Source: a virus. Taken from it: a DNA stretch of 30,459 nt. The DNA is taken from IMG/VR virus record IMGVR_UViG_3300024289_000080, positions 1 to 30,459 of that record. The stretch is one strand, 5' to 3'. The position numbers and the translations under genes were made by a program. Below, piece after piece: positions 1 through 7,793 of the stretch. The notes under the pieces are model-generated. The model was not told where the DNA came from and searched no databases. It was given only the letters and a program-made list of their open reading frames with translations. Positions within the stretch are counted from its first letter, which is position 1, and each line of letters begins with the position of its first letter.

Positions 1-2
1 AC

Positions 3-179
3 CAAGCACGTGCTGAGTTAGCCCGTGATGGCAAGGTACACAAGGGCGATGGCAAAGACGTTGACCATAAAAAGATGCTTGATGGCAAGGGCACAAACGC
101 TAAGTCAAATCTTCGTGTCGTAGATAAAGAGAAGAACCGTGGCTGGAGAGGAAGCAATGGAAGCGCATATGGAAAATAA
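3..179 (+). CDS. C-terminal part of an HNH-nuclease-like phage protein (5' end outside window)
   Basis: An open frame runs from the left edge to a TAA at 177-179 (58 codons visible). The tail reads as a basic segment containing GKDVDHKK, then a Gly/Lys-rich stretch, then NLRVVDKEKNRGW. This resembles the D-H plus N-L-R-V-V-x-x-x-x-N-R pattern at the C-terminus of small HNH-type proteins in phages. The histidine of the DH pair and the downstream Asn are the residues expected near a beta-beta-alpha metal site. The start and any N-terminal Cys pairs are cut off. The stop lies directly before the helicase ATG at 180, so the two are probably co-transcribed. The assignment rests on a short motif only. 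Confidence 0.6.
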   Translation, partial: QARAELARDGKVHKGDGKDVDHKKMLDGKGTNAKSNLRVVDKEKNRGWRGSNGSAYGK

Positions 180-1748
180 ATGCTAGTCAGACAAGATAAG
201 AGGGCGCTGATCCTCAAACTAAAACATCCGACAAGAGTAACCACACCGATACCAACAGCTAAGTTGGTAACGCACAAAGGGCAGACACTAGTGGCTGTCC
301 CACACAGACCTGATGAAGTTAAGGTGCTGAGAAACTTGGGGTTCAATGCCCCTGACCCGATGAGCTACTACTATAAGTGGCCCGGACGTTTCAAACCTTT
401 TGCTGCACAGATCGAGACTGCAAACTTTTTATCCATGAATGATCGTGCGTTCTGTTTGAACAGCATGGGCTTGGGTAAAACAGTTACGTCACTATGGGCG
501 TATGACTATATGCGAGATGCCAAGTTGGTCAACAAAGCATTGGTTATCTGTCCACTGTCTACGATGGAGCGTACTTGGGCTGACGAAGTCTTCAAGACAT
601 TCCCACACTTGGATGCCACAGTTGTGTATGGCACACGAGAGCGTCGCAAGAAATTATTGGCGCAACCCTCTGATATTTACATTATCAATACCGATGGTAT
701 TAAGACGATTCAAGACGAGTTAGCCAACAGACCCGACATCAATTTAATTATTGTTGACGAGATTGCGATGTTCCGTAATGCCAGTACAGACCGCTGGAAA
801 ATCTTGAACAGCATATGTAATAAGCAGACGCACAGACGCATATGGGCTCTGACTGGTGCACCCACACCACACGAACCTACAGATGCATGGGCTCAATGCC
901 GTATCGTATGTCCAACCAACCCCGATGTGCCTAAGTACTTTGGTCAGTTCCGTGATTCGGTCATGAAGCAGATCACACAGTTCAAATGGGTGCCTCGCCA
1001 CGATGCAGTTGAGACAGTCAAGAAGGTGATGCAACCTGCTGTACGTTTTGCACTTGACGACTGTATTGACTTGCCTGAGCAAACATTTATCAACCGCGAT
1101 GTTGAGATGACTGATGAGCAGAAGGTGGCATACAAGGGTATGCTTGAGAAGCTGATAACTGAATACGAAGGCGGTGAGGTCCTTGCAGTCAACGAGGCAG
1201 TTAAAGCCAACAAGCTTGTGCAGATTGCTTGCGGAGTTGCCTATGGCAAAGACGGTGAGTACATCAACATACCAAGTAAGCCTAGGCTTGACGTACTGCG
1301 TGAATTGATCGAGGGTTCAGAAGGCAAAGTCATTGTGTTCGTACCGCTGACTGGTGTGCTTGAACACTTGGTCGAGGAACTGTCTAAAGAGTGGTCAGTT
1401 GCGGCTGTCCATGGTGGCGTTGGCAAGGCCGAGCGAGACAGGATATTTGGTGAATTCCAAAACGGCACTGGCCTGCGAGTACTGGTGGCAAACCCTGCCA
1501 CGATGTCTCATGGGCTGACATTAACTGCGGCAACCAATATTGTTTGGTACGCACCCATCCACAGCAACGATGTGTATGAACAAGCCTGCGCACGAGTGCG
1601 AAGACCTGGGCAGACTAGAACGACAGTGATTGCTCACATTGCTTGTTCAGATATCGAAAGACGCATTTACACCCGCTTACGCACCAAGCAGAAACTGCAA
1701 GGTGCACTACTTGAAATCATGAAAGGAATTGAAAATGATGAGCCCTGA
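180..1748 (+). CDS. SNF2-type superfamily II helicase/ATPase
   Basis: This 522-residue protein has the full SF2/SNF2 core. Walker A is SMGLGKT (95-101). Motif Ia is the LVICPLSTMERTW region (about 121-133). Motif II is VDEIAMFRN (192-200), so the usual DEAH/DEAD box is DEIA. Motif III is LTGAP (224-228). Helicase lobe 2 follows with VFVPL (386-390), VHGGV (410-414) and motif VI QACARVRRPGQT (468-479), which carries the arginine finger. Phage members of this family probably remodel or translocate on DNA during replication or recombination. The ATG follows immediately after the upstream stop, and the purine-rich GAGAGGAAG about 25 bases earlier is too far away to be a good ribosome-binding site. 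The 3' end overlaps the next gene by 14 bases. Family call is firm; the exact role is inferred. Confidence 0.93.
   Translation: MLVRQDKRALILKLKHPTRVTTPIPTAKLVTHKGQTLVAVPHRPDEVKVLRNLGFNAPDPMSYYYKWPGRFKPFAAQIETANFLSMNDRAFCLNSMGLGKTVTSLWAYDYMRDAKLVNKALVICPLSTMERTWADEVFKTFPHLDATVVYGTRERRKKLLAQPSDIYIINTDGIKTIQDELANRPDINLIIVDEIAMFRNASTDRWKILNSICNKQTHRRIWALTGAPTPHEPTDAWAQCRIVCPTNPDVPKYFGQFRDSVMKQITQFKWVPRHDAVETVKKVMQPAVRFALDDCIDLPEQTFINRDVEMTDEQKVAYKGMLEKLITEYEGGEVLAVNEAVKANKLVQIACGVAYGKDGEYINIPSKPRLDVLRELIEGSEGKVIVFVPLTGVLEHLVEELSKEWSVAAVHGGVGKAERDRIFGEFQNGTGLRVLVANPATMSHGLTLTAATNIVWYAPIHSNDVYEQACARVRRPGQTRTTVIAHIACSDIERRIYTRLRTKQKLQGALLEIMKGIENDEP
1721..1742 (+). repeat. Left copy of 22-bp imperfect direct repeat carrying a ribosome-binding site
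   Basis: This segment begins GAAAGGAATTGAA and ends GATGAG. It matches 2421-2442 at 19 of 22 positions, exactly 700 bases downstream. It holds the AAAGGA ribosome-binding site for the gene at 1735. It also encodes the helicase C-terminus KGIENDEP, and the right copy encodes KGIESDE at the end of the intervening gene. Confidence 0.85.
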
Positions 1749-2445
1749 GTTCTCAAAGTACATTTCCATATGGGAGGACAAAGTAAACAGTGCGGGATAC
1801 GGTGCTTATCTGGAAGGGACTAAGTACTTTGTGTGCCATGATGATTTTCCACAGATTGCCATTGATGCTATTGAAAAGGATGAGCCTTTAGAGATAACAC
1901 ACCTGCCGTTTCCACGGACGGGCATAGTGTGTAAAGCCAATGGGATGGTAGTCGTGCTTAATCTTTGGATGGACAAGGATGGCTTGAATGTTCACGGGGC
2001 ATTAGGTGACAGGGATGGAGTTTCAGAATTACCGCATACATTACTGAACGAGGGGAAAAAAGTGATGTATGTAGACCATAGTATGGGCAAACAGGCTGTT
2101 AACCTTATGCATGGATTAGCTTATTCTGCAATAATTTTTCTAATACATGTTAATGAGTCAGGTGGCACCGCTTTTGTGTCATCCCCACATGAGTCTAATG
2201 CAAGGCGTAAGGCTAAAGGTAAGCGCCCATTGTTTACATGGACAACCGTGAACCTAGACGCCCCTCGATACAAGAGCGAACCCAAAGGCGGAACACATGC
2301 TTCACCTCGACTGCACGACAGACGTGGTCATTGGGTAACCAGTAAGTTGGGCAAACGTTTTTGGCGTAAAGACACGAAAGTAGGAAGCGCTAAGAACGGT
2401 ATAGCATTTCAAACATATCAGAAAGGAATTGAATCAGATGAGTGA
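1735..2445 (+). CDS. Phage protein of unknown function with basic THASPRLHDRRGHW motif
   Basis: A frame is open from a TTG at 1729, but AAAGGA at 1722-1727 sits 7 bases before the ATG at 1735, so I choose that start (236 residues). The C-terminal third has THASPRLHDRRGHW followed by GKRFWRKDTKVGS. This His/Arg/Trp-rich block recurs at the C-terminus of phage hypothetical proteins that I recognise but cannot assign to a function. No transmembrane segment or nucleotide-binding motif is evident. A hydrophobic stretch near the middle (YSAIIFLIHV) is probably a buried strand. The gene overlaps the helicase by 14 bases and is bracketed by direct repeats, which hints at a mobile single-gene insertion. 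Its position suggests a role near DNA replication, but that is only guilt by association. Confidence 0.8.
   Translation: MMSPEFSKYISIWEDKVNSAGYGAYLEGTKYFVCHDDFPQIAIDAIEKDEPLEITHLPFPRTGIVCKANGMVVVLNLWMDKDGLNVHGALGDRDGVSELPHTLLNEGKKVMYVDHSMGKQAVNLMHGLAYSAIIFLIHVNESGGTAFVSSPHESNARRKAKGKRPLFTWTTVNLDAPRYKSEPKGGTHASPRLHDRRGHWVTSKLGKRFWRKDTKVGSAKNGIAFQTYQKGIESDE
2421..2442 (+). repeat. Right copy of 22-bp imperfect direct repeat
   Basis: GAAAGGAATTGAA followed after three mismatched bases by GATGAG, matching 1721-1742. It again places AAAGGA upstream of an ATG (2438), but that frame closes after five codons. Confidence 0.85.
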
Positions 2446-2455
2446 AAACACTTAG
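2438..2455 (+). other. Five-codon open frame (MSENT) behind a good ribosome-binding site; possible gene remnant
   Basis: AAAGGA at 2422-2427 is 10 bases before this ATG, which reads M-S-E-N-T-stop. It overlaps the end of the preceding gene in another frame. A signal of this quality in front of five codons suggests either a truncated former gene or a start site copied together with the direct repeat. The 57 bases between the two flanking genes hold nothing else I can identify except a weak AGGA before the ATG at 2503. Confidence 0.35.
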
Positions 2456-2502
2456 CACAAACACACCAAATAAGAGTAAGCTAACACCCCCTTAGGATAA
2501 AT

Positions 2503-2883
2503 ATGAAAATATCAGAACTGGTAGCAAAATACGTAGAAATACGCGACAAAAAAGCTCAGATCAAAGCTGAGTATGATGGCAAAATAGCCAAGGTCGATGA
2601 AGTACTAGACAAGATTGAAGCCGCCCTGCTCAAGACATTTGAGACCACAGGCATGGATTCTGTACGCACGGAATTTGGCACGGCATACACTTCTTCAAAG
2701 ACAACTGCATCCATTGCAGACCCCGATGCGTTCATGACTTTCTGTAAAGAAAACAACGCATGGCATATGTTGCAAAAACGTGTGGCGCAATCCGCTGTCG
2801 AGCAATATAAAGACGAACACGAGACACTGCCCCCCGGCATTGACTGGCGTGTAGAACGAACCATCAACGTTCGTAGATCATAA
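2503..2883 (+). CDS. Small helical phage protein, Gp157-like in layout; function unknown
   Basis: This 126-residue protein has a charged, coiled-coil-prone N-terminal half (residues 1-45, rich in Lys, Glu and Ala). It is followed by a segment with EFGTAYTSSKTTASI and a C-terminal half ending in a basic WRVERTINVRRS tail. Layout and wording resemble the siphovirus Gp157-like group, often found near recombination and single-strand binding genes. The match is by eye and weak. AGGA lies about 8 bases before the ATG. The next gene starts 20 bases after the stop, so both should share a transcript. Confidence 0.8.
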   Translation: MKISELVAKYVEIRDKKAQIKAEYDGKIAKVDEVLDKIEAALLKTFETTGMDSVRTEFGTAYTSSKTTASIADPDAFMTFCKENNAWHMLQKRVAQSAVEQYKDEHETLPPGIDWRVERTINVRRS

Positions 2884-2903
2884 TTTTTAACCGGAGAAAA
2901 CAC

Positions 2904-3791
2904 ATGAGCGATATCATTCCATTTGAATCTGGCAACCTGCCTGCATACTTAAAGAACGTAAACGTTGAGGACTTGAACTCTGACTTGGCAGCAGCCAATA
3001 CAGGCTTCCCAGTTATCTCTATCAAAGGCAAGGTGTTTACCATCGTACGTGGTGGTGAGCGTACAACCATGATGAACCCTAAAGACCCTGACAGCGCGGC
3101 AACTGCGATTGAGGTGGTCTTGATCAAAGCCAACAAAGGCTTGTCCAAGGTGTACTACGCCAAAGGTTACGACGAGAAGGCCGAGAACCAAAAGCCTGAT
3201 TGCTTCAGCAATGAAGGCACTAAACCCGATTCAAGCGTGGACAAACCCCAGTCCAAATCTTGCGCAACTTGCCCACATAACCAATGGGGTAGCAAGATTG
3301 GTGACAACGGTGGCAAGGGCAAGGCATGTCAGGATTCCAAGCGTATGGCGATTGCAGCCCCTGGCCTCATCAATGACCCATACCTGATTCGTGTACCCCC
3401 TGCATCCATCAAAGCACTGAGCGAATACGGCAGTGGATTGGCTAAACGCGGTGTACCTTACAGTGCAGTCGTGACCAAGGTGGGCTTTGTTATGGAAGAA
3501 GCTACACCTAAACTGACATTTAAAGCTGTTGGTCTGTTGCCTGATGCCATGTTCCAAGAAGTGCAGTCTGCCATGGACAGCGAAGTTGTGCATAGCATCT
3601 TGGGTACTGTCGGTACACATACCGAGGCTGATGAACTGCCAGTCATTGAAGCTCCTGCTCCAGTGGTTGAGAAGCCAAAGGCCGAAGCCAAACCAAAACC
3701 CAAGGCTGAGCCAAAACCTGAACCCAAGCCAGTTGCGGTTACAGAACCCGAAGTCGATCTGAACCTAGACGACCTGAACTTCGACGACTAA
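2904..3791 (+). CDS. Phage protein with CxxC segment and acidic C-terminal tip; candidate single-strand DNA-binding protein
   Basis: The ATG follows CCGGAG at good spacing, giving 295 residues. Cysteines at 100, 120, 123 and 142 surround the segment CATCPHNQWGS (120-130), suggesting a small metal-binding or disulfide-stabilised element. A Pro/Lys/Glu-rich linker covers about residues 234-275, and the chain ends in the acidic tip DLNLDDLNFDD. A globular domain, flexible linker and acidic/aromatic tip is the architecture of phage and bacterial single-strand DNA-binding proteins, where the tip recruits partners. Neighbours are a helicase and a primase-polymerase. No recognisable OB-fold sequence signature is visible, so the binding role is inference. 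I recognise the Cys segment as recurrent in phages but cannot name a family. Confidence 0.8.
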   Translation: MSDIIPFESGNLPAYLKNVNVEDLNSDLAAANTGFPVISIKGKVFTIVRGGERTTMMNPKDPDSAATAIEVVLIKANKGLSKVYYAKGYDEKAENQKPDCFSNEGTKPDSSVDKPQSKSCATCPHNQWGSKIGDNGGKGKACQDSKRMAIAAPGLINDPYLIRVPPASIKALSEYGSGLAKRGVPYSAVVTKVGFVMEEATPKLTFKAVGLLPDAMFQEVQSAMDSEVVHSILGTVGTHTEADELPVIEAPAPVVEKPKAEAKPKPKAEPKPEPKPVAVTEPEVDLNLDDLNFDD

Positions 3792-3796
3792 TTAAC

Positions 3797-3845
3797 GAGG
3801 GGAAAGCCGTGCAACTTAGCTTGCGGACGAGCGGTTAGTACCCTC
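3797..3845 (+). promoter_or_regulatory. Possible structured leader or leader peptide before the gene at 3869
   Basis: The 77-base gap contains GAGGGG (3797-3802), then GTG at 3809 opening nine codons to TAG at 3836-3838. GAGGG (3797-3801) can pair with CCCTC (3841-3845), enclosing that mini-frame. An inner GCAA/TTGC pairing is also possible. This could be a translational control element or chance. No promoter is evident. Confidence 0.3.
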
Positions 3846-3868
3846 ACCCTTTTGTTTCAGGAATACAT

Positions 3869-4120
3869 ATGTCATATCAAATAGATCAGAGAAAAGTTGT
3901 CGGTGTTGTTTTGGAAGCTAACGCGGCCTTGAACGACAAAGGTTTCAATCATGGTGAAGTTATCCTTGGGTTGTCTGAGTTAGTGGGCCGCATCATTGTT
4001 GAAGCCGCTGAGACACAAATCCAAGCAAGTGAGCTTCTCAATGTGGCTGTTGCCCATATTGGCAAGACCATCAAGATCGGGGCCGAAGCCCAAGACAAAC
4101 GCATCATTACAGGGGTGTAA
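3869..4120 (+). CDS. Small helical protein of unknown function
   Basis: AGGAA sits about 7 bases before the ATG. The 83-residue product is alanine- and valine-rich with alternating charged residues and no membrane segment or cysteines, and is probably an all-helical small globular protein. I do not recognise the family. It lies between the Cys/acidic-tail protein and the primase-polymerase, only three bases from the latter's ATG. It is therefore probably co-translated with the replication enzymes and might be an accessory subunit, though nothing in the sequence proves it. Confidence 0.75.
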   Translation: MSYQIDQRKVVGVVLEANAALNDKGFNHGEVILGLSELVGRIIVEAAETQIQASELLNVAVAHIGKTIKIGAEAQDKRIITGV

Positions 4121-4123
4121 TCC

Positions 4124-7087
4124 ATGGACACTCTCAAGTTCCTGCAAACAATCCTTCCTGAGGAGGGGTTTAAGTTCGTAGGGTTGGGACGTGTTGGACG
4201 CGATGGTATTGCCCACAAAGCCTATGAGTCTCTTGAACTCATGGCGAAAGCCATCGAATCTTATGATGCACAAAGCAACCTGATTGTCTACCACGCATGC
4301 TGTTCCTATAAGGCGGCAAGCTACGAAGCTGAGGTCAATGGCGTAACCAAAACCAAATACCGAGGCGCACAGAACTGGCATAAAGCCAAGTCATTTTGGA
4401 TTGATATCGACTGCGGTGAAGACAAAGCGGCTGAAGGTAAAGGCTATCTGAATAAAACAGAAGCCGCCAAAGCCATCCTTGGTTTCTGTAAGACACACCA
4501 GTTTCCTAACCCCATGCTTGTTGATTCAGGCGGTGGACTACATTGCTACTGGCCTTTGACTAAACCCATTGGCCCTAACAGTTGGCGAACCATTGCCAAC
4601 GAATTCAAAGCCGCACTCAATGCCGCTGGACTGTTGGTTGACCCAACCCGAACTGCTGACTTGTCTTCTATCCTACGACCTGTAGGTTCACATAATCGCA
4701 AAGCCGGACGTGAAGTCCGTGAAGTCAAGGTCAAAACTCAACCCACATTTGTTGAGCCACAAGAATTTGCAGCCACAGTCTCACGCGCAGTGAAGGCCCT
4801 CCAAGCTCATGTACCAAAGCAATCATCAGCGCCTGGTTTAAATGATGACTTGATCACACCATACGATGGGCCACAGTACGAGACTTCTGCTCGGTTGATT
4901 GCTGACCACTGCCAACAGGTAAGAATCATGCGGGATACCAAGGGCGATGTTGAATACCACACATGGTTTAACGTCATTGGGATTATTAGACACTGTGTTG
5001 AAGGCATTGACCTTGCGCATGAGTGGAGTGAAAACCGTTCTGCTAAACATTCTAATGTTGACGTAACCACACGATACGAGACATGGAACGCAGGTTCCAC
5101 TACCTGTGACAGATTTGAAACTGATAATCCTGCAGGCTGTGTTGGTTGCCCTCACCGTGGGAAAATCAATACCCCCATGGTTTTAGGTAGGGTTATCCCT
5201 GAGCCTGTTGAACAGGTCATGGAAGTTGTGGATGATGACGAAGTCGTAGAGACCATTGTGCCCCCACTGCCTGAGAACTATGAGTTTCAGAATAACCGGA
5301 TGATTCGTTTCATCAAGGACAAGGATGGTGTAAACCAGCCCTTTACATTCTGCTACCAGTTGTTCTATCCTATTCAGCGTATTCGTAAGGCTGACGGTGC
5401 GTATGCGTTTACCATTCGTATGCACTTGCCGGACAAGCGAATCAGGGAATTTGAGGTGGACACAGCATCCATTGCTTCATCGGCTGATTTACTCAAGGCC
5501 ATGTCCAAGTATGAACTTATGCCTTCAAATAATAAGGATGCAACGATGCATTTGACTGCGTATATTCGTGACTCAATTACCAAGCTGATGACCGAGCAGA
5601 GGGAGGTGGACACACTGACTTCATTTGGTTGGCGTGACAACATGTCAGGGTTTTTACTAGGTGACAGGCTGTATCACACTGATGGTTCAGTTCGCCATGT
5701 GTATGTAGGTGGCGGGGCTTCTGCGTATAAGAATGTTTATCCTGCGCCTCGTGGGTCACTTAAAGCGTATTCCGACGCTGTTAATTTTGTCTACAACCGT
5801 GAGAGCAGTGAAGCCGCTCAGTATGTTTTCTGCAATGTCTACGGTTCAATCCTGACGCCATTTGGTGAAGACAGCTACAACGGTGTATTGGTCGCTGTTA
5901 ACTCAGGCCACTCGGGTAAAGGTAAAACGACTGTATGGCGTGCCGCGCTGTATGGCTTTGCTGATGCCAACCAGTTGATCGTGGGTGGTAAAGAAGGGGT
6001 GACGCAGAAAGCTCGGTGGAATACCATTGGTACACACAAAAACATCCCAATCGTGTTGGACGAATTGACTGACTTGGATGCGGCTGAAGTTAGTAGCATG
6101 GCCTATACCGTCTCCCAAGGCGCAGATCGTGTGCGTCTTACATCATCAGGTGGCAAGGTCAGTGTAGCTGAAAGGCATACATGGAAGTCTGTAGTAGGTA
6201 TAACTGCTAACGAAGACTTGCACTCTAAGTTGGCCGCACATAATGCAAATACTCAGGCAGAAGGTGTGCGCATGATCGGCATCAACTTCGAGACTTATGG
6301 TGTACCTGTGTTCAAAAACGCTGTGGAAGTTTCTGCCGCTGTTGATCAGATGCGGGACAACTGGGGTCATGCAGGCGATGTGTTTTTAAAGTACGTGGTT
6401 ACACACCAAGAGGAAGTTTCCAAGCTGTGGTCTAAGATTGAGTCTGAAATGTCTGTTGCCCTGCCAGAGAGTGAATACAGGTTTTGGCGTAGCCATGCCA
6501 CTGCAACACTGGCAGCAGCTCGCATCCTGATTGACTTGAAGATTGTGGAATTTGACTACGACATGCTTGTTGCTTTTACCAAGCGACTGATGGTAGATAT
6601 GAGTCAAGCGGTTACCACTGGCAACATGACAACCCCTGAGGACGCTCTGAACCGCATGATCCGCGACTTGTCCAACCGCATCATAGTGACAGCAGAGTAC
6701 CGTGACATTCGTACAGACGCTCGTGGCCCTGAAGATTCAATCTCAAGAATCGTTGGTGCACCCGCAGGTCGACGCATTATTGGTAATCAGACGACCAAGG
6801 GCAAAGACAAGTACATCGGTAAGCTGTTCTTAGCCAAAAAAGAATTTGGCGAGTGGTGTGCCAAGAACCGGATGGAGCCCAAAGAACTTGTCAAATGCGC
6901 TGTCAAGCACGGTTGGATTATTCCTTGGCAGGAAAAGTTCAATATTGGTAGGGGGACAGCCCACTCGACTGGTAGCTGTACTTGCTATGCGTTTGACTTC
7001 TCAGCCATGGAAGGTGCTGTAGAAAATACCAGTGGTCCAGTAACACTTGTACAAACTGAGGAAAGTGCAGTATCATCTGCTCACTAA
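4124..7087 (+). CDS. Primase-polymerase fused to a DUF927-type helicase
   Basis: This 987-residue protein looks like the phage's replicative primase/helicase. The N-terminal archaeo-eukaryotic-type primase-polymerase half has FWIDIDCG (91-98, metal-binding D94 and D96) and GGGLHCYW (136-143, H140). The SSILRPVGSHNRK segment (181-193) is typical of phage primases. A Cys cluster (C328, C339, C342; NPAGCVGCPHRG) separates it from the C-terminal half. That half carries SGHSGKGKTT (594-603, Walker A K601) and PIVLDELTD (642-650, Walker B D646/E647), as in DUF927 / superfamily III-like helicases. One chain can thus synthesise primers and unwind. The start follows GGGGTG and comes three bases after the upstream stop. 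The gene is the last on the rightward transcript. Confidence 0.92.
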   Translation: MDTLKFLQTILPEEGFKFVGLGRVGRDGIAHKAYESLELMAKAIESYDAQSNLIVYHACCSYKAASYEAEVNGVTKTKYRGAQNWHKAKSFWIDIDCGEDKAAEGKGYLNKTEAAKAILGFCKTHQFPNPMLVDSGGGLHCYWPLTKPIGPNSWRTIANEFKAALNAAGLLVDPTRTADLSSILRPVGSHNRKAGREVREVKVKTQPTFVEPQEFAATVSRAVKALQAHVPKQSSAPGLNDDLITPYDGPQYETSARLIADHCQQVRIMRDTKGDVEYHTWFNVIGIIRHCVEGIDLAHEWSENRSAKHSNVDVTTRYETWNAGSTTCDRFETDNPAGCVGCPHRGKINTPMVLGRVIPEPVEQVMEVVDDDEVVETIVPPLPENYEFQNNRMIRFIKDKDGVNQPFTFCYQLFYPIQRIRKADGAYAFTIRMHLPDKRIREFEVDTASIASSADLLKAMSKYELMPSNNKDATMHLTAYIRDSITKLMTEQREVDTLTSFGWRDNMSGFLLGDRLYHTDGSVRHVYVGGGASAYKNVYPAPRGSLKAYSDAVNFVYNRESSEAAQYVFCNVYGSILTPFGEDSYNGVLVAVNSGHSGKGKTTVWRAALYGFADANQLIVGGKEGVTQKARWNTIGTHKNIPIVLDELTDLDAAEVSSMAYTVSQGADRVRLTSSGGKVSVAERHTWKSVVGITANEDLHSKLAAHNANTQAEGVRMIGINFETYGVPVFKNAVEVSAAVDQMRDNWGHAGDVFLKYVVTHQEEVSKLWSKIESEMSVALPESEYRFWRSHATATLAAARILIDLKIVEFDYDMLVAFTKRLMVDMSQAVTTGNMTTPEDALNRMIRDLSNRIIVTAEYRDIRTDARGPEDSISRIVGAPAGRRIIGNQTTKGKDKYIGKLFLAKKEFGEWCAKNRMEPKELVKCAVKHGWIIPWQEKFNIGRGTAHSTGSCTCYAFDFSAMEGAVENTSGPVTLVQTEESAVSSAH

Positions 7088-7134
7088 TTGAGGTTGCCCT
7101 TTGTTAGTGTGTTTTGCTCTCCTAAGTTGGATTT

Positions 7135-7166
7135 ACCCCCTAGCCTAAAAACTAGGGGGTTTTTTT
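7135..7166 (+). terminator. Intrinsic terminator ending the rightward transcript
   Basis: A perfect 9-bp stem ACCCCCTAG (7135-7143) pairs with CTAGGGGGT (7152-7160) around an 8-base loop and is followed by seven T residues (7160-7166). It lies about 48 bases after the primase-polymerase stop. On the opposite strand no T run follows the hairpin, so it should work mainly for the rightward transcript. Confidence 0.92.
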
Positions 7167-7535
7167 ATCACCAAGTTCTTCTAGATACTGCGCGGCAAAT
7201 TTAAGCAATTCAGGATCATCTCGAAAATGCCCTAAACCTCTATTGCAGTGATTGCAAAGCATACCTCGAACCTTACCAGTTACGTGGTCATGGTCTACAA
7301 CCAATGGTTCATTGCTCCCACAAATCACGCATTCTGTTACTGTAGCTTTTATTTCTGCCAATTGTGCATCAGAGATAACAGCGCGAAACTTCCCACGACA
7401 GTTAGCGTTTCTATAAATAGACCTACATGCCCGACACCAGCTGTCTAGCCCATTCCGCTTTTTATTATGCGGTGGAAAAAACTCCAGTGTACTAGGCTTA
7501 CTCAGTTTACATTTAGTGCAGGTTAGCAGTTCCAT
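7152..7535 (-). CDS. Endonuclease VII-family (HNH/His-Me finger) nuclease
   Basis: The 127-residue protein has an N-terminal CTKC (6-9) and CRAC (34-37) Zn-binding pair. A second pair is CVIC (69-72) and CNHC (94-97), and between these two lies the DHDH core (81-84) in VVDHDHVTGKVRG. This is the hallmark of recombination endonuclease VII (T4 gp49-like), which cleaves branched DNA before packaging; here it would resolve replication or recombination intermediates. The C-terminus (LGHFRDDPELLKFAAQYL) also fits. The gene's last codons and TAG stop lie inside the hairpin of the convergent terminator. Its start overlaps the upstream gene by 13 bases, and it is the last gene of the leftward transcript. 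It could also be a homing-type relative of the family. Confidence 0.92.
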   Translation of the reverse strand: MELLTCTKCKLSKPSTLEFFPPHNKKRNGLDSWCRACRSIYRNANCRGKFRAVISDAQLAEIKATVTECVICGSNEPLVVDHDHVTGKVRGMLCNHCNRGLGHFRDDPELLKFAAQYLEELGDKKTP

Positions 7536-7783
7536 GCTTTCAATGATAACGCTTTTCTAGTTGGCTTACCTTTTTCATCCTTCATAGGGCCGGGCATGCC
7601 TGACATTCGAGCACAAAAAGATGCACGGCGATTAGCGTCTTTCTCAGTCTTGGGATGAGGAGCAGGCGGTTTCAGTCCGGGCTTGCCGGGGTTTGCTTTG
7701 TTGTAAGATGCACGACCTTTGGCGTTTAATCCGCCTTCAGGGTTCTTACCTTCTTTGCGTTGCCATGCTGGTGACTTAGCCAT
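7523..7783 (-). CDS. DUF6321-like small basic phage protein
   Basis: The frame is open further upstream, but AAGGAA precedes the ATG at 7783 by 6 bases and the family consensus starts MAKSPAW, so 86 residues is preferred. The protein is very basic and rich in Lys, Pro and Gly. It has KEGKNPEGGLNAKGRASY near the N-terminus and RRASFCARMSGMPGP plus KPTRKALSLKAW near the C-terminus, all recurrent in a small phage family I know as DUF6321. Its function is unknown; the charge suggests nucleic-acid contact. It sits between the giant ejection protein and endonuclease VII, overlapping the latter by 13 bases. Confidence 0.82.
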   Translation of the reverse strand: MAKSPAWQRKEGKNPEGGLNAKGRASYNKANPGKPGLKPPAPHPKTEKDANRRASFCARMSGMPGPMKDEKGKPTRKALSLKAWNC

Positions 7784-7793
7784 ACGTATTCCT

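Noticed and set aside
502-1593. Several 60-110-codon open frames on both strands inside the helicase gene
   Set aside because: They are shadows of a clear SNF2 frame with complete motifs and have no ribosome-binding site or recognisable product.
7248-7448. Open frame on the plus strand across the nuclease gene
   Set aside because: It is antisense to the endonuclease VII frame, whose DHDH and Cys pairs are intact.
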